A DNA stretch of 64,000 nt from Henriciella sp. (GCA_027019605.1 JALUWJ010000075.1:19778-83777), one strand, 5' to 3'; numbered from the stretch's first letter, positions 33,420 to 42,356 are shown. A program made the numbers and translations. The notes: generated by a model not told the origin, from the sequence alone.

Positions 33420-35114
33420 TTAATTCAAAGTGATTTCAGGCTTGGCGAGAAACTCTTTACCTTTCAGCATCTGGTTCCAGTAAACGCCTGGCAGAAGACT
33501 GTCCTTCATAAACCAGGCTGCCCGTGTCGGTTTGGTGCCTTTGAGCATCCATGTCGGGAGAGACGGCAGAAGTTTTCCGCCATAACCGAACTCGGCCAGA
33601 ACGACTTTTCCGCGTTCAACGGTTAGCGGACATGCACCATACCCGTCATAGTTTGCCTGCGCGTTCTCATTTTCCATTTGGAATATAGTGTTCGACGCCA
33701 CGATCGGGGCCTGTTTGCGAGCCGCTGCCATGGTCTTAGCGTTTGGTGTCGAGCCCGCATCACCCAGACTGAAGACGTTAGAATATGTGTTGTGTTGCAG
33801 CGTATGCTGGTCGACGTCTACCCACCCAGCCTCATTGGCAAGGGGGCTGCTCTTGATAAACTCTGGCGCTGATTGTGGCGGCGTGACATGCATCATGTCG
33901 AACTTGCGTTCAACAATGGTTTTATTGCCGTCTTGATCTGCTTTCTCGAACCAGGCTGTTTTTGCCGGGCCATCAACTTTGACGAGGGTTTCACCAAAAT
34001 TGAGTTCCACATTATAGCGCTCAACGTATTTCATCAGCGCTGGAACAAAGGCCGCAACACCAAAGAGTGCGCCGCCCGAATTGCAAAATTTGATATCGAC
34101 TTTGTCTAGAACACCAGAGCGTTCCCAGTGATTGGCAGATAGATACATCGCCTTCTGAGGCGCTCCTGCACACTTAATCGGCATGGGGGGCTGGGTGAAA
34201 ATGGCCGTTCCTGATTTCAGGTTCGTCACCAGGTCCCATGTGTAAGGGGCGAGGTCGTAGCGGTAATTGGATGTAACGCCATTCTGACCGAGGGTTTGGG
34301 AAAGCCCTTCAATCTTGTCAAAATCTAGCTGTAGGCCCGGAGCAACGACCAGCGTGTCATAACTGACAGTGCCCCCGTCGTCGAGGGTCACCGAATTGTT
34401 CTCGGGCTGGAAGGTGGCGACTGCGGCTTTGATCCATTTTACTTTCGAGGGCATGAGTTCTTTCATGCTGCGCCGGGTTGCTTCAGCTTGAAAGACGCCG
34501 CCGCCAACCATGGTCCAACCCGGCTGATAGAAATGCTCTTCGCGCGGTTCAATGATCGCAATGTCGAGATTGCTTTTGCGTTTTAGCAATGAGGCTGCGG
34601 TCGCGATTCCTGCTGAGCCGCCGCCCACGATAACGATTTGGTGCTTCATAGTATTGCCTCCTCCCGAGAGCGTTTTGGTATGGGTGATGCGTCTTTCTTC
34701 GAGGCGCGGTCTTAGTTTTGATAGGTCGTATCCGGCCTTCTTGGCGGCGTTTAGGATCGCAGCGGTTGAGCTTTTCCCGGCTTCTGAGAGCGCCCAAAGC
34801 GTTGTCGATCGAGTTCCGCTCCGGCAGTATGCGAGGACTGGCGGCGGCGCGGCGTTTAATACTTCGGAGAACTGGGCGATGTCACTCTCAGAGATGTTTC
34901 CGCCCACAATCGGAATATAATTGACTTTCAGGCCCGCGGCTTTCGCCGCCGTCGCAATCTCGTCTTTGCTCGGTTGGTTTCCGGCTTCTCCGTCAGGGCG
35001 ATTTATCACGATCGCGCCGAACCCTTGCGCTTTAGCGCGAGCCATGTCTTCGGGCTGCAATTGGCCTGCTACAGATAATAGCGGGGATATGTGCTTAAAC
35101 GGCTCCACGACCAA
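33420..35114 (-). CDS. DUF442 (rhodanese/phosphatase-like)-sulfide:quinone oxidoreductase fusion
   Basis: A 564-aa two-domain protein. Residues 1-about 140 form a DUF442 domain (beta-lactamase-hydrolase-like, PTP/rhodanese fold) with loop C-R-S-G-T-R-S. From residue 156 (M-K-H-Q-I-V-I-V-G-G-G-S-A-G-I-A) it is a FAD-dependent SQR with candidate redox Cys in P-I-K-C-A-G-A-P-Q-K and F-C-N-S-G-G. It oxidises sulfide to sulfane sulfur and reduces quinone at the membrane. This fusion type is known in alphaproteobacteria. An internal ATG at 34649 has an excellent ribosome site, so SQR alone (409 aa) may also be made. It precedes the SulP gene and follows the persulfide dioxygenase gene. Confidence 0.9.
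   Translation of the reverse strand: MVVEPFKHISPLLSVAGQLQPEDMARAKAQGFGAIVINRPDGEAGNQPSKDEIATAAKAAGLKVNYIPIVGGNISESDIAQFSEVLNAAPPPVLAYCRSGTRSTTLWALSEAGKSSTAAILNAAKKAGYDLSKLRPRLEERRITHTKTLSGGGNTMKHQIVIVGGGSAGIATAASLLKRKSNLDIAIIEPREEHFYQPGWTMVGGGVFQAEATRRSMKELMPSKVKWIKAAVATFQPENNSVTLDDGGTVSYDTLVVAPGLQLDFDKIEGLSQTLGQNGVTSNYRYDLAPYTWDLVTNLKSGTAIFTQPPMPIKCAGAPQKAMYLSANHWERSGVLDKVDIKFCNSGGALFGVAAFVPALMKYVERYNVELNFGETLVKVDGPAKTAWFEKADQDGNKTIVERKFDMMHVTPPQSAPEFIKSSPLANEAGWVDVDQHTLQHNTYSNVFSLGDAGSTPNAKTMAAARKQAPIVASNTIFQMENENAQANYDGYGACPLTVERGKVVLAEFGYGGKLLPSLPTWMLKGTKPTRAAWFMKDSLLPGVYWNQMLKGKEFLAKPEITLN
34647..34665 (-). promoter_or_regulatory. Internal ribosome-binding site and ATG at the SQR domain boundary
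   Basis: On the minus strand GGGAGGAGG (34665-34657) lies 7 nt before the in-frame ATG 34649-34647, exactly at the start of the FAD-binding SQR domain. Such a perfect Shine-Dalgarno at a domain boundary suggests either a recent gene fusion or deliberate production of free SQR. Confidence 0.7.
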
Positions 35115-35119
35115 ACTCC

Positions 35120-35986
35120 CTAAAGCGCGTTGATCGGTACTTTCATGTACCGAACACCATTGTCTTCCGGGGGCGGCATGTCACCCGCGCGCATATTGAC
35201 CTGAACAGACGGCAAGATCAGTTTCGGCATGGCGAGCGTCGCATCGCGCTCGGTGCGCATCTTGATGAAGTCTTCGCGCGACGTGCCATCTTTCACGTGA
35301 ATATTGGAGCGTTTCTGTTCACCAATTGTCGTTTCCCAGACATACGCGTCTCGGCCTGGTGCCTTATAGTCATGGCAAAGGAACATGCGGGTATCGTCCG
35401 GGAAGTCGAACAGCATCTGAATCGAGTCGTAGAGCGTTCCGGCATCGCCGCCTGGAAAATCACACCGTGCAGAGCCGAAGTCAGGCATAAAAATCGTGTC
35501 GCCGACAAACATTGCATCACCGATGAGATGGGTCATGCAAGCGGGTGTATGCCCTGGGGTCGCTAGAGCGCGAGCTTCGATGTTGCCGACGCGGTAAGAC
35601 TCACCGGGTTTGAATAAGTGATCAAACTGGCTGCCATCGGTGTGGAAGCTCTGACCTTCATTGAAGATGTCACCGAAGACGCGCTGCACTACAGGGATCT
35701 GGTCACCGATTGCAGTCTTGCCGCCAAGCTGTTCACGAATGTACGGCGCTGCGGTCAGATGGTCAGCGTGGACGTGTGTGTCGATGATCCACTCGCACGT
35801 CAGCCCATTTTGGCGCACAAACTCAACCAGCTTATCGGCCGATACGGTTTTTGTCCTGCCCGAAGCCTGATCATAATCCAGGAGCGAATCCACGATCGCG
35901 CAGTGTTTCGTCTCCGGATCGGCGACCACGTAGCTAATTGTGTAAGTGGCTTCGTCGAAGAAGCCGGTGACCTCGGGTTTTTGCAT
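35120..35986 (-). CDS. Persulfide dioxygenase-type MBL-fold hydrolase (ETHE1/Blh-like)
   Basis: A 288-aa metallo-beta-lactamase fold protein. The iron motif is T-H-V-H-A-D-H (about 67-73), followed by G-H-T-P (second His) and the V-G-D-T-I-F-M-P-D-F-G-S-A-R-C-D-F segment typical of the ETHE1/Blh group that oxidises persulfide to sulfite. ATG 35986 has GGAG 8 nt before it; ATG 35998 is the alternative. It lies 5 bp before the DUF442-SQR gene in the same direction, downstream of the repressor gene, forming the usual sqr-pdo unit. Confidence 0.9.
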   Translation of the reverse strand: MQKPEVTGFFDEATYTISYVVADPETKHCAIVDSLLDYDQASGRTKTVSADKLVEFVRQNGLTCEWIIDTHVHADHLTAAPYIREQLGGKTAIGDQIPVVQRVFGDIFNEGQSFHTDGSQFDHLFKPGESYRVGNIEARALATPGHTPACMTHLIGDAMFVGDTIFMPDFGSARCDFPGGDAGTLYDSIQMLFDFPDDTRMFLCHDYKAPGRDAYVWETTIGEQKRSNIHVKDGTSREDFIKMRTERDATLAMPKLILPSVQVNMRAGDMPPPEDNGVRYMKVPINAL

Positions 35987-36006
35987 CTTTGACTCCATAG
36001 CTTTGT

Positions 36007-36402
36007 CTAATTTCCCGTGCGGGCGAATACGCCGTAGCCGCCGGGACGATTGGGTTTGAGTTTGGGGGAAGTGTCTTTGCTGCCTGTTTTGGGCTCTGAC
36101 TTTCCGAGCATGACTGCGCAAATGGCATCAACCATGTCTCGAACGCGCGGCTTGTTGCTTAGCGTGTAGAAGACAAGCTTTGATTCCTTGCGGGTCTCGA
36201 CGAGGCCTGTATCTCTTAGTTTCGACAGCTCTCGCGATAGGCGTGGTTGTTTAATGCCGAGCGTCGTTTCGATGTCGCCAACCGACATTTCTGTGTCGCG
36301 CAGCTGGCAACAAATGATTAGCCGCTCTGGATGAGCGAGCGCCTTCAAAAGCTCCGTCGCTTCATTCGCGAGCGGAGCAACATCCTTCGAAAGCGGCGTC
36401 AT
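36007..36402 (-). CDS. ArsR-family repressor, BigR/SqrR-like persulfide sensor
   Basis: A 131-aa winged-helix regulator: L-L-K-A-L-A-H-P-E-R-L-I-I-C-C-Q-L, then I-K-Q-P-R-L-S-R-E-L-S-K-L-R-D-T-G-L-V as the recognition helix. Two conserved-type Cys, in helix 2 (I-C-C-Q) and near the C-terminus (D-A-I-C-A), are placed as in BigR/SqrR, where persulfide links them and lifts repression. The C-terminal tail is basic and longer than usual. The ATG overlaps the peroxiredoxin stop (ATGA), and persulfide dioxygenase follows. Confidence 0.87.
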   Translation of the reverse strand: MTPLSKDVAPLANEATELLKALAHPERLIICCQLRDTEMSVGDIETTLGIKQPRLSRELSKLRDTGLVETRKESKLVFYTLSNKPRVRDMVDAICAVMLGKSEPKTGSKDTSPKLKPNRPGGYGVFARTGN

Positions 36403-37055
36403 TGGCTTGCATCCGTATGGGTGAGGTACCAAGCGCCGCCATTCATCGCCGAGCGTTTGTCAGCTTCAGCTTGATCAAGCGGCGGCGGTAGAACCGCTTC
36501 ATCGCCGGGTTTCCAGCCTTCGGGCGTGGCGAGCTCGCAAGAATCAGAGGTTTGCAAAGCATGCAAGACGCGCAGCAACTCATCGACTGAGCGCCCGACA
36601 TTCATTGGGTAGTGGATGAGCGCTCTTACGTAGCCTTCAGGATCGATGAAGAAGACCGAGCGTACCGCTGCTGTTGTCGCGGACCCGTCATGGATCATGC
36701 CGTAAGCGCGGCTGACTGCCATCGAGATGTCTTCGATGATGGGAAATGTGATCTTTACATCGAAGCGCGCTTCGATGTCTTTTACCCAGGCAATGTGCGC
36801 GTAAAGGCTATCAATCGAGAGGCCGAGCAGATCGCAGTTTAGGTCGTCAAACTGCGGTTTCGCCTTCTGTAAGGCGACAAACTCTGACGTGCAAACCGGC
36901 GTGAAGTCCGCCGGATGTGAGAAGAAAAGTAGCCAGCGCCCGCGATAGTCAGAAAGATTGACCTCGCCCTGAGTGGTCCGCGCCGTGAAGTCTGGCGCGA
37001 TGTCATCAATGCGAGCGGAGAGCGGCTGGGAAGGGGATGTATCGACTTCGTTCAT
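36399..37055 (-). CDS. 1-Cys-type peroxiredoxin of the sulfide operon
   Basis: A 218-aa Prx6/AhpC-like peroxidase, first gene of a minus-strand operon Prx-arsR-pdo-sqr-sulP. The peroxidatic site is F-F-S-H-P-A-D-F-T-P-V-C-T-S-E (about 52-66). Extra Cys occur in L-N-C-D-L and S-D-S-C-E-L. It is related to the peroxiredoxin at 27353-27982. Start 37055 is used; the frame open to 37286 crosses the divergent promoter region and overlaps the yeeE start, so it is not coding there. Confidence 0.9.
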   Translation of the reverse strand: MNEVDTSPSQPLSARIDDIAPDFTARTTQGEVNLSDYRGRWLLFFSHPADFTPVCTSEFVALQKAKPQFDDLNCDLLGLSIDSLYAHIAWVKDIEARFDVKITFPIIEDISMAVSRAYGMIHDGSATTAAVRSVFFIDPEGYVRALIHYPMNVGRSVDELLRVLHALQTSDSCELATPEGWKPGDEAVLPPPLDQAEADKRSAMNGGAWYLTHTDASQ

Positions 37056-37143
37056 AGTGAAAATCTCTTGCTTGCCTATTAATAAAATACAGTTTACAGA
37101 TATGTCAATACAGGAACGTAAAATGAGATAGAGAGGTACGCCG

Positions 37144-37569
37144 ATGGAGAACTTCACCCCAGTAAGCGCAGCGATTGGTGGGGCCCTGATTGGGCTGTCT
37201 GCTGTCCTATTGATGGCGCTTAATGGCCGAATCGCAGGGATTAGCGGTGTCTTTTCCGGATCCGTCTTCGCTGAGCGCGGGGACAAGCTATGGCGCGTTC
37301 TTTTTGTCGTCGGCCTAATCGCTGCGCCCGCTATGTGGACCCTTGCGCAGGGTGCTCAACCACCATTTGAAATCACGCAAAACTGGCCACTCATTATCGC
37401 TGGAGGCTTGCTTGTTGGGTTCGGAACGCGCCTAGGATCAGGCTGTACAAGCGGCCATGGTGTTTGCGGGCTGTCTCGTTTGTCGCCTCGTTCAATGGCG
37501 TCAGTCGCTCTGTTTATGGGCGCAGGTATGGCGACCGTCGCAATCGCAAAATCAATGTTGGGGGCTTAA
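37144..37569 (+). CDS. YeeE/YedE family sulfur-compound transporter, part 1
   Basis: A 141-aa membrane protein with about four helices. The signature L-G-S-G-C-T-S-G-H-G-V-C-G-L-S-R-L-S-P-R-S (about 99-119) carries the conserved Cys used by YeeE/TsuA proteins to pass thiosulfate-type substrates. It pairs with the next gene, each being half of the full-length transporter. It is divergent from the peroxiredoxin-led sulfide operon, whose repressor probably controls both. Confidence 0.9.
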   Translation: MENFTPVSAAIGGALIGLSAVLLMALNGRIAGISGVFSGSVFAERGDKLWRVLFVVGLIAAPAMWTLAQGAQPPFEITQNWPLIIAGGLLVGFGTRLGSGCTSGHGVCGLSRLSPRSMASVALFMGAGMATVAIAKSMLGA

Positions 37570-37572
37570 GTC

Positions 37573-38007
37573 ATGGGACGGAATATTGCTGCTCTGCTCG
37601 CCGGTCTGATCTTTGGCCTTGGCTTAACCCTCAGCGAGATGGTGAACCCTGCGAAAGTTCTCGCTTTCCTCGACCTTTTCGGAAACTGGGACCCTTCGCT
37701 CGCCTTTGTCATGGGCGCAGCTCTTCTTGTGACGGCCATTGGATACCGGATCGCCTGGGCCCGCCCCAAGCCTGTCTTCGCCGACCAATTCCAAGTGCCT
37801 GGGAATCGCCGGATTGATCAGCGCCTTGCGATCGGGGCTGTATTGTTCGGAATCGGTTGGGGCCTTGTCGGCCTGTGCCCCGGCCCAGCAATATCAGCCC
37901 TGACCTTTGGAGGAACGCCAATCTTCGTGTTTCTCGCGTCCATGGGAGCGGGAATGGCTCTGTTTGAAGTATTTGATCGATCACCGCTGAAAAAGAGCGC
38001 TGCGTAG
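37573..38007 (+). CDS. YeeE/YedE family sulfur-compound transporter, part 2
   Basis: A 144-aa membrane protein and partner of the preceding half. Features are G-L-x-F-G-L-G-L-x-L-S-E-M-V-N-P-A-K-V-L-A-F-L-D (about 10-33) and G-L-V-G-L-C-P-G-P-A (about 97-106) with the conserved Cys. It lies 3 bp after part 1. Together they likely move a sulfane or thiosulfate species across the inner membrane for the SQR/PDO pathway. Confidence 0.9.
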   Translation: MGRNIAALLAGLIFGLGLTLSEMVNPAKVLAFLDLFGNWDPSLAFVMGAALLVTAIGYRIAWARPKPVFADQFQVPGNRRIDQRLAIGAVLFGIGWGLVGLCPGPAISALTFGGTPIFVFLASMGAGMALFEVFDRSPLKKSAA

Positions 38008-38029
38008 ATGGTCATTCGACACGGCTTAA

Positions 38030-38887
38030 ATGGATTATAAAATGAAGAACTCAGACCAAATCGAATACTGGAATGGTCAAGCAGGTAGCAAATGGGTTCA
38101 GCACGCCGAGCGATTGGACGAATTGCTAGAACCCTTTGCCGACGATGTCTTAGGGCGCGCTGACCTCAAGCAAGGCGACAGCATCCTTGATGTGGGATGC
38201 GGTGCTGGCGCGTTGACATTGAAAGCCGGGTTCCAAGTGGGCGACGATACTCAATCGCTGGGCATTGATGTGTCAGCTCCATTGCTAGAGCTCGCTAAAA
38301 AACGCGCGCGAGAGCGAGGCGCTCCGGTCCGTTTTGAGCGAGGCGATGCCTCAATTTTTCAGAGCGGGCATAAATTTGATGCGCTCATATCTCGTTTTGG
38401 TGTCATGTTCTTCGATGAGCCAGTTTCAGCGTTTGCGAACTTAAATGGGCTTATGCAACAGAATGGCCGGCTCACTTTCGCGTGTTGGCAAGCCCTTTCA
38501 CTAAATGACTGGGCGAGGGCACCGCTAGAAGCCGCTATGCCATTGCTGCCCAGTTCTCCCGCTTCGCCGCCTCCGGATGCGCCGGGGCCGTTTGCGTTCG
38601 CGGATAAAGATCGAGTATTCCGAATCCTCGACGATGCCGGTTGGAATGATATCGAGATCAAATCTCAGCTTGGGCTTGTGCGCCTACCAGGTGAGACAGT
38701 GTCAGAGGCTGCGCGCTTCATGATGGAGCTTGGTCCGGTCGGGCGATTGCTTTCAGCAGCGGGTATAGACCTCGCAAAAGTTGAAGCCCCGCTGACCGAA
38801 ACTTTGTCAAACCACGTGCTTACAGATGGACGAGTATATATGCCTGCTGCGACTTGGATCGTATCTGCTCGATCCGCTGGGGCGTAA
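38030..38887 (+). CDS. Class I SAM-dependent methyltransferase
   Basis: A 285-aa enzyme with the SAM motif I-L-D-V-G-C-G-A-G-A-L-T-L (about 54-66), then D-V-S-A-P-L-L-E and G-D-A-S-I-F. It resembles the UbiE/methyltransferase-11 group, and the substrate is not predictable. ATG 38042 (M-K-N-S-D-Q) is an equally good start. It follows the YeeE pair by 22 bp and may be in the same unit; similar methyltransferases often sit beside sulfur genes. Confidence 0.82.
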   Translation: MDYKMKNSDQIEYWNGQAGSKWVQHAERLDELLEPFADDVLGRADLKQGDSILDVGCGAGALTLKAGFQVGDDTQSLGIDVSAPLLELAKKRARERGAPVRFERGDASIFQSGHKFDALISRFGVMFFDEPVSAFANLNGLMQQNGRLTFACWQALSLNDWARAPLEAAMPLLPSSPASPPPDAPGPFAFADKDRVFRILDDAGWNDIEIKSQLGLVRLPGETVSEAARFMMELGPVGRLLSAAGIDLAKVEAPLTETLSNHVLTDGRVYMPAATWIVSARSAGA

Positions 38888-38986
38888 AGGGATATGAGTC
38901 CATGCCAAAGGCTTATGTGATCCAGTCACACGATTGTTGCGCCGGGTCCTGTTAGAAACACAACTCCACAGATAATGGAGACTGTC

Positions 38987-39205
38987 ATGTCAGCAAATGT
39001 TGGAACAATAGACCGAGTACTGCGTCTATTCATCGGTATTGCCGCACTCGCCCTGGTTTTTGTAGGCCCGGTCGCTGCCTCAGGTGGTTGGGGTTGGGAA
39101 CGTATCGCATTGGTCGCGGTCGGCGCGATCATGATAGGAACGAGCATGATAAAGTTCTGCCCGCTTTATCGCGTGTTCGGTATGCGAACGTGCAGCATGG
39201 ACTAA
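38987..39205 (+). CDS. DUF2892 (YgaP-like) membrane protein
   Basis: A 72-aa protein: M-S-A-N-V-G-T-I-D-R-V-L-R-L-F-I-G then two membrane helices, ending C-P-L-Y-R-V-F-G-M-R-T-C. This is the DUF2892 signature, also the C-terminal membrane part of the rhodanese YgaP. Here it stands alone. It follows an intergenic stretch of about 100 bp with no other gene and precedes a second membrane protein by 4 bp. Confidence 0.85.
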   Translation: MSANVGTIDRVLRLFIGIAALALVFVGPVAASGGWGWERIALVAVGAIMIGTSMIKFCPLYRVFGMRTCSMD

Positions 39206-39209
39206 TGCG

Positions 39210-39632
39210 ATGCTGGAACTGATTAGAGAAGCGATCGCAGCCAACCAGGCTGAGGCCAGCACCTACTCACAAGCGGTGCGTGTCTGGATGCGCGTAATGT
39301 CCGTCGCTTTTCTGGCGAGTGTTGTGTTCGCGCCTTGGAAAGCCGGAGCGCGATGGATCCTGATAGCGATGTTGATCAACATTGCTGGCCTTGTGTTTGT
39401 GAAGGTAGCAATGCCCGAGCTTACTCGGACAACGATCGGAACAACGGTGCATTTATTGTTCTGGACGCTAGCACTCTTCATGATTTGGCGACCCGGCGCT
39501 CGAGAAACTCGAAGAGATGATTTCTCAGGTGCTACAGGACGGCTGTATCAAGTGTGGCTTGTGCTCGCCAGCTTGATTATGGCGACGTCATTGGTTCTGG
39601 ATGCGCGCACGGCGATTGGGTGGCTTGTTTGA
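39210..39632 (+). CDS. Unknown four-helix membrane protein
   Basis: A 140-aa protein with four hydrophobic segments (about 28-47, 50-70, 75-93, 116-137) and a short soluble N-terminus. I do not recognise a family. It lies between the DUF2892 gene and the Crp/Fnr regulator; its stop overlaps the regulator's TTG start (TTGA), so the three genes form one unit. Confidence 0.65.
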   Translation: MLELIREAIAANQAEASTYSQAVRVWMRVMSVAFLASVVFAPWKAGARWILIAMLINIAGLVFVKVAMPELTRTTIGTTVHLLFWTLALFMIWRPGARETRRDDFSGATGRLYQVWLVLASLIMATSLVLDARTAIGWLV

Positions 39633-40285
39633 GCAAAGTCATCGAGCACCTTTCGTCGCTCTTTGGTGTGAGCTCCGACCCGAGAGCTTTGGAGGCACTC
39701 GCCCGCGCAGCTTCTGTCATTCAAGCACCAGCTGGCGCTCAGCTGTTTGCGTCCGGAGATCAATGCGAAAGTTTTGTTGTCGTTGCAGACGGGCGAGCCC
39801 GAATTCAACTCTCAACGAAAACCGGACGAGACATCACACTTTTCCGGCTTGAACGGGGGCAATCTTGCGCGCTGACGACTTCCTGTCTTTTGTCTGAAAT
39901 CCCTTATTATGCGGAAGGGGTAGCAGAAACCGATATCGAATTGATTTCGATTCCATCAGTTGCTTTTCGCGATGCATTAGATGCGTCGCCTGAGATGATG
40001 AAAGTATTGCTATCTGACTATGCAAGTCGCATCGGTCATCTCACAGGACTGGTTGATCGGCTGACGTCTCGAGACCTGAACAGTGAAATCGCGGCTTTCT
40101 TGAAAAGCAGAGTGGGCCCAGATAAAATCGTGCCGTGTTCCCACAAAGAAATTGCTGACGAGCTTGGAACAGCTCGTGAAGTCGTGAGCCGAAGACTCAA
40201 GGAATGGGAAAAGCTCGGGTGGGTCAAGCTATTGCGAGGCCGCCTGCTCATACGTGATGAAGAGGCAATCGCCCGATTCATTTAG
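39629..40285 (+). CDS. Crp/Fnr family regulator
   Basis: A 218-aa regulator: a cyclic-nucleotide-binding-like sensor domain (about 20-140) and a winged helix with S-H-K-E-I-A-D-E-L-G-T-A-R-E-V-V-S-R-R-L-K (about 172-192). No N-terminal FNR-type Cys cluster is present; C-A-L-T-T-S-C-L-L in the sensor contains two Cys that could be redox active. The start is TTG 39629, overlapping the previous stop. It resembles Crp regulators placed beside rhodanese and DUF2892 genes. The target is probably the local sulfur genes. Confidence 0.85.
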   Translation: MSKVIEHLSSLFGVSSDPRALEALARAASVIQAPAGAQLFASGDQCESFVVVADGRARIQLSTKTGRDITLFRLERGQSCALTTSCLLSEIPYYAEGVAETDIELISIPSVAFRDALDASPEMMKVLLSDYASRIGHLTGLVDRLTSRDLNSEIAAFLKSRVGPDKIVPCSHKEIADELGTAREVVSRRLKEWEKLGWVKLLRGRLLIRDEEAIARFI

Positions 40286-40304
40286 AAGATTGGTAGAGCA
40301 GAAT

Positions 40305-40784
40305 TTACTTCGAACCCGTGTCGTCTTCTTGTTCCAACGCGTCTTGTCGAAACGAGCCAAACTTGTTCTCGACGGGATGTCCGCCTTCTATCCAGGTTTC
40401 GAACCCACTGTGCGCAGATACATTTGTATAACCTTGCGCAGATAAGGCTTTTTTGACGAGTGAGGCCCGGCTACCGGTCCGGCAATAGAGTATTATTTCG
40501 GCATTTGCGTCTCGAACATTTTTTGCGAACTCAAACTCTGCGGTGCCGCGCGGCATAGAGATGGCGCCAGGGATATGACCGACTTCGAAATCACCGTTAG
40601 ACCGAACGTCCACGAGCATAAGGTCTGCGTTGCTGGATTGGCGCTCCAAAATGTAGGAATTATCTACGAATTCGATGCCGTCCTTAGCAGCAGCCGCGAC
40701 CTCTTCGAGTGTCATCAATTCTTCTGCTGACGCGGTGAGCGCGATGAAACATCCTGATACAGCTATCACAAATGATCTGATCAT
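40305..40784 (-). CDS. Exported rhodanese-like protein
   Basis: A 159-aa protein with a signal peptide (about 1-20, ending A-S-A|E). It has one rhodanese domain with L-M-L-V-D-V-R-S-N-G-D-F near 57 and the active loop C-R-T-G-S-R-A-S near 101. It converges with the Crp/Fnr gene. It is the last cargo gene before the integrase and the fourth rhodanese-fold domain on the element. Confidence 0.87.
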   Translation of the reverse strand: MIRSFVIAVSGCFIALTASAEELMTLEEVAAAAKDGIEFVDNSYILERQSSNADLMLVDVRSNGDFEVGHIPGAISMPRGTAEFEFAKNVRDANAEIILYCRTGSRASLVKKALSAQGYTNVSAHSGFETWIEGGHPVENKFGSFRQDALEQEDDTGSK

Positions 40785-40895
40785 TTTCCAAACCTCTAAA
40801 TGCTCTGCTCCAGATAAACTGGCTCGCAGCTTAACTCCATATCAGAGCTGTTCCCAAGTGAAACTAAGGGCCGGGTCTTCGGAAGCAAGCCAGCG

Positions 40896-42155
40896 TCATG
40901 AGCCATATTGAATAGAAACTTTATACCCACTCATAGACATTGGCTTTATGGGGAGATGTTGCGGGCGCGCATCGGTTGCTGTTTTCTCCTGCCCGCTCAC
41001 GACTTCCGGTGAATAGTTCATCAGTTTCCCCAATTCTCTGGTGATTCCGGCATTGGCATTTCTTACTGGCGCGGCTCCAAGGTGCGCATAGCGCGCGGTG
41101 GTTTGAGCTTGCGTATGGCCTAATAGTTTTCCGATGATCGGTAGTCCCAGATTCTGGGAAGCGGCGATCGACGCAAACGTATGCCGCAAGTCATGGATTC
41201 TTACGTCTGGGATCTTGGCGGATATTCTGATCCGACGCCATGGTTTTTGAAAATCCGTGAGATGCTGACCAGGCACAATCCCCCGAATGACAAATGGATT
41301 GTCAGCTGCTTGCGGAATCGATTTTAGGATCGCTGTTGTTTCTGGGGTCAGATAGATTGTCTTTTTACCAGTTTTTGAATCTTCTAGACGTAATTCGCCA
41401 CGCTCAAAGTCGACTTCTCTCCATCGAAGATACTGGATCTCACCAAGACGGCATCCTGTAAATATGAGGAGTCTGAAAGCCGCCGCCGACATGGGCGAGA
41501 GTGTTTCTTCGAGATCCAATGCTCGAAACAAACGTACAAGTTCTTCTTTCGAGAGGAAGCGCTCTCTTTTCTCTTCTTTGAACCTTTTTACACGCATGCA
41601 CGGGTTAGCTTTCTCGCCGCGTAAATCCCAAACTTCTGCTTGAGAAATCATCTTTGAGAATGTGCCTAACACGCGATTTGCTTGGTAAGGTCTATCGGAG
41701 AGGCTTTGATGGAGTTGTGCTGCATCGCTGCGGCTTATCTCCAAAACCTTCTTCTCACCCAGCAATGGAACAATATAAAGCTCGATGTTGCGCGTGTACT
41801 CGCTTTGAGTCGAAGGCTTCAAATGATACGGGATGTAGTTTGCTTTAAACCGTTCCGCGAGATCAGAAATCGTTGGAGCTTTCGCGTCCTCTGCTAAGTC
41901 GCCGATTATGTCTTCCCCGCCTGAAGCTGCTCCAATCAAAACTTGAGCCCGTCTTCTTGCTTCGTCGGCTTTTACAGAGCTCGTGCGTCCGAGCACCTTC
42001 TTTCTCTGCTTTCCTTCCACCCGGAAATGAACGATGTATGACATCGTGAGGTTGCGGTTCACCCGCAGGCCAAACCCTTTGAGGTCTGGATCCCAATAGG
42101 TCTCTCCAACGTCAGATGCGCTCAGAGAGTTTACAAATTTCTGCGTGATTTTCAT
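40896..42155 (-). CDS. Tyrosine recombinase (phage-type integrase) of the ICE
   Basis: A 419-aa site-specific recombinase. The N-terminal part has an arm-binding-like segment (Y-W-D-x-x-L-K-G-F-G-L-R-V) and a SAM-like core-binding domain. The catalytic residues lie in T-G-C-R-L-G-E-I (Arg), H-D-L-R-H-T-F (His/Arg), L-G-H-T and the nucleophile Tyr in T-A-R-Y-A-H-L-G. Start 42155 (M-K-I-T-Q-K-F-V) has a GAGG-type ribosome site. It lies 200 bp from a tRNA fragment that is the likely att site. Confidence 0.92.
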   Translation of the reverse strand: MKITQKFVNSLSASDVGETYWDPDLKGFGLRVNRNLTMSYIVHFRVEGKQRKKVLGRTSSVKADEARRRAQVLIGAASGGEDIIGDLAEDAKAPTISDLAERFKANYIPYHLKPSTQSEYTRNIELYIVPLLGEKKVLEISRSDAAQLHQSLSDRPYQANRVLGTFSKMISQAEVWDLRGEKANPCMRVKRFKEEKRERFLSKEELVRLFRALDLEETLSPMSAAAFRLLIFTGCRLGEIQYLRWREVDFERGELRLEDSKTGKKTIYLTPETTAILKSIPQAADNPFVIRGIVPGQHLTDFQKPWRRIRISAKIPDVRIHDLRHTFASIAASQNLGLPIIGKLLGHTQAQTTARYAHLGAAPVRNANAGITRELGKLMNYSPEVVSGQEKTATDARPQHLPIKPMSMSGYKVSIQYGS

Positions 42156-42356
42156 CTGCCACCTCACAATTCTCGTTGGCCAGATGATACAATTTAGGGT
42201 CGCTCCATGGTAGCAGATAATCGAGAACGAGCGGGTTGAGCCGGGAAATTCCAAGAAATCGAATTTCCTTATTAATGCAATAATATCAATACGTTACGGA
42301 CAAATCGAGATTTTCAATTATATATCGAGATGATATGGGAATTAGCCCGGGGGCGA

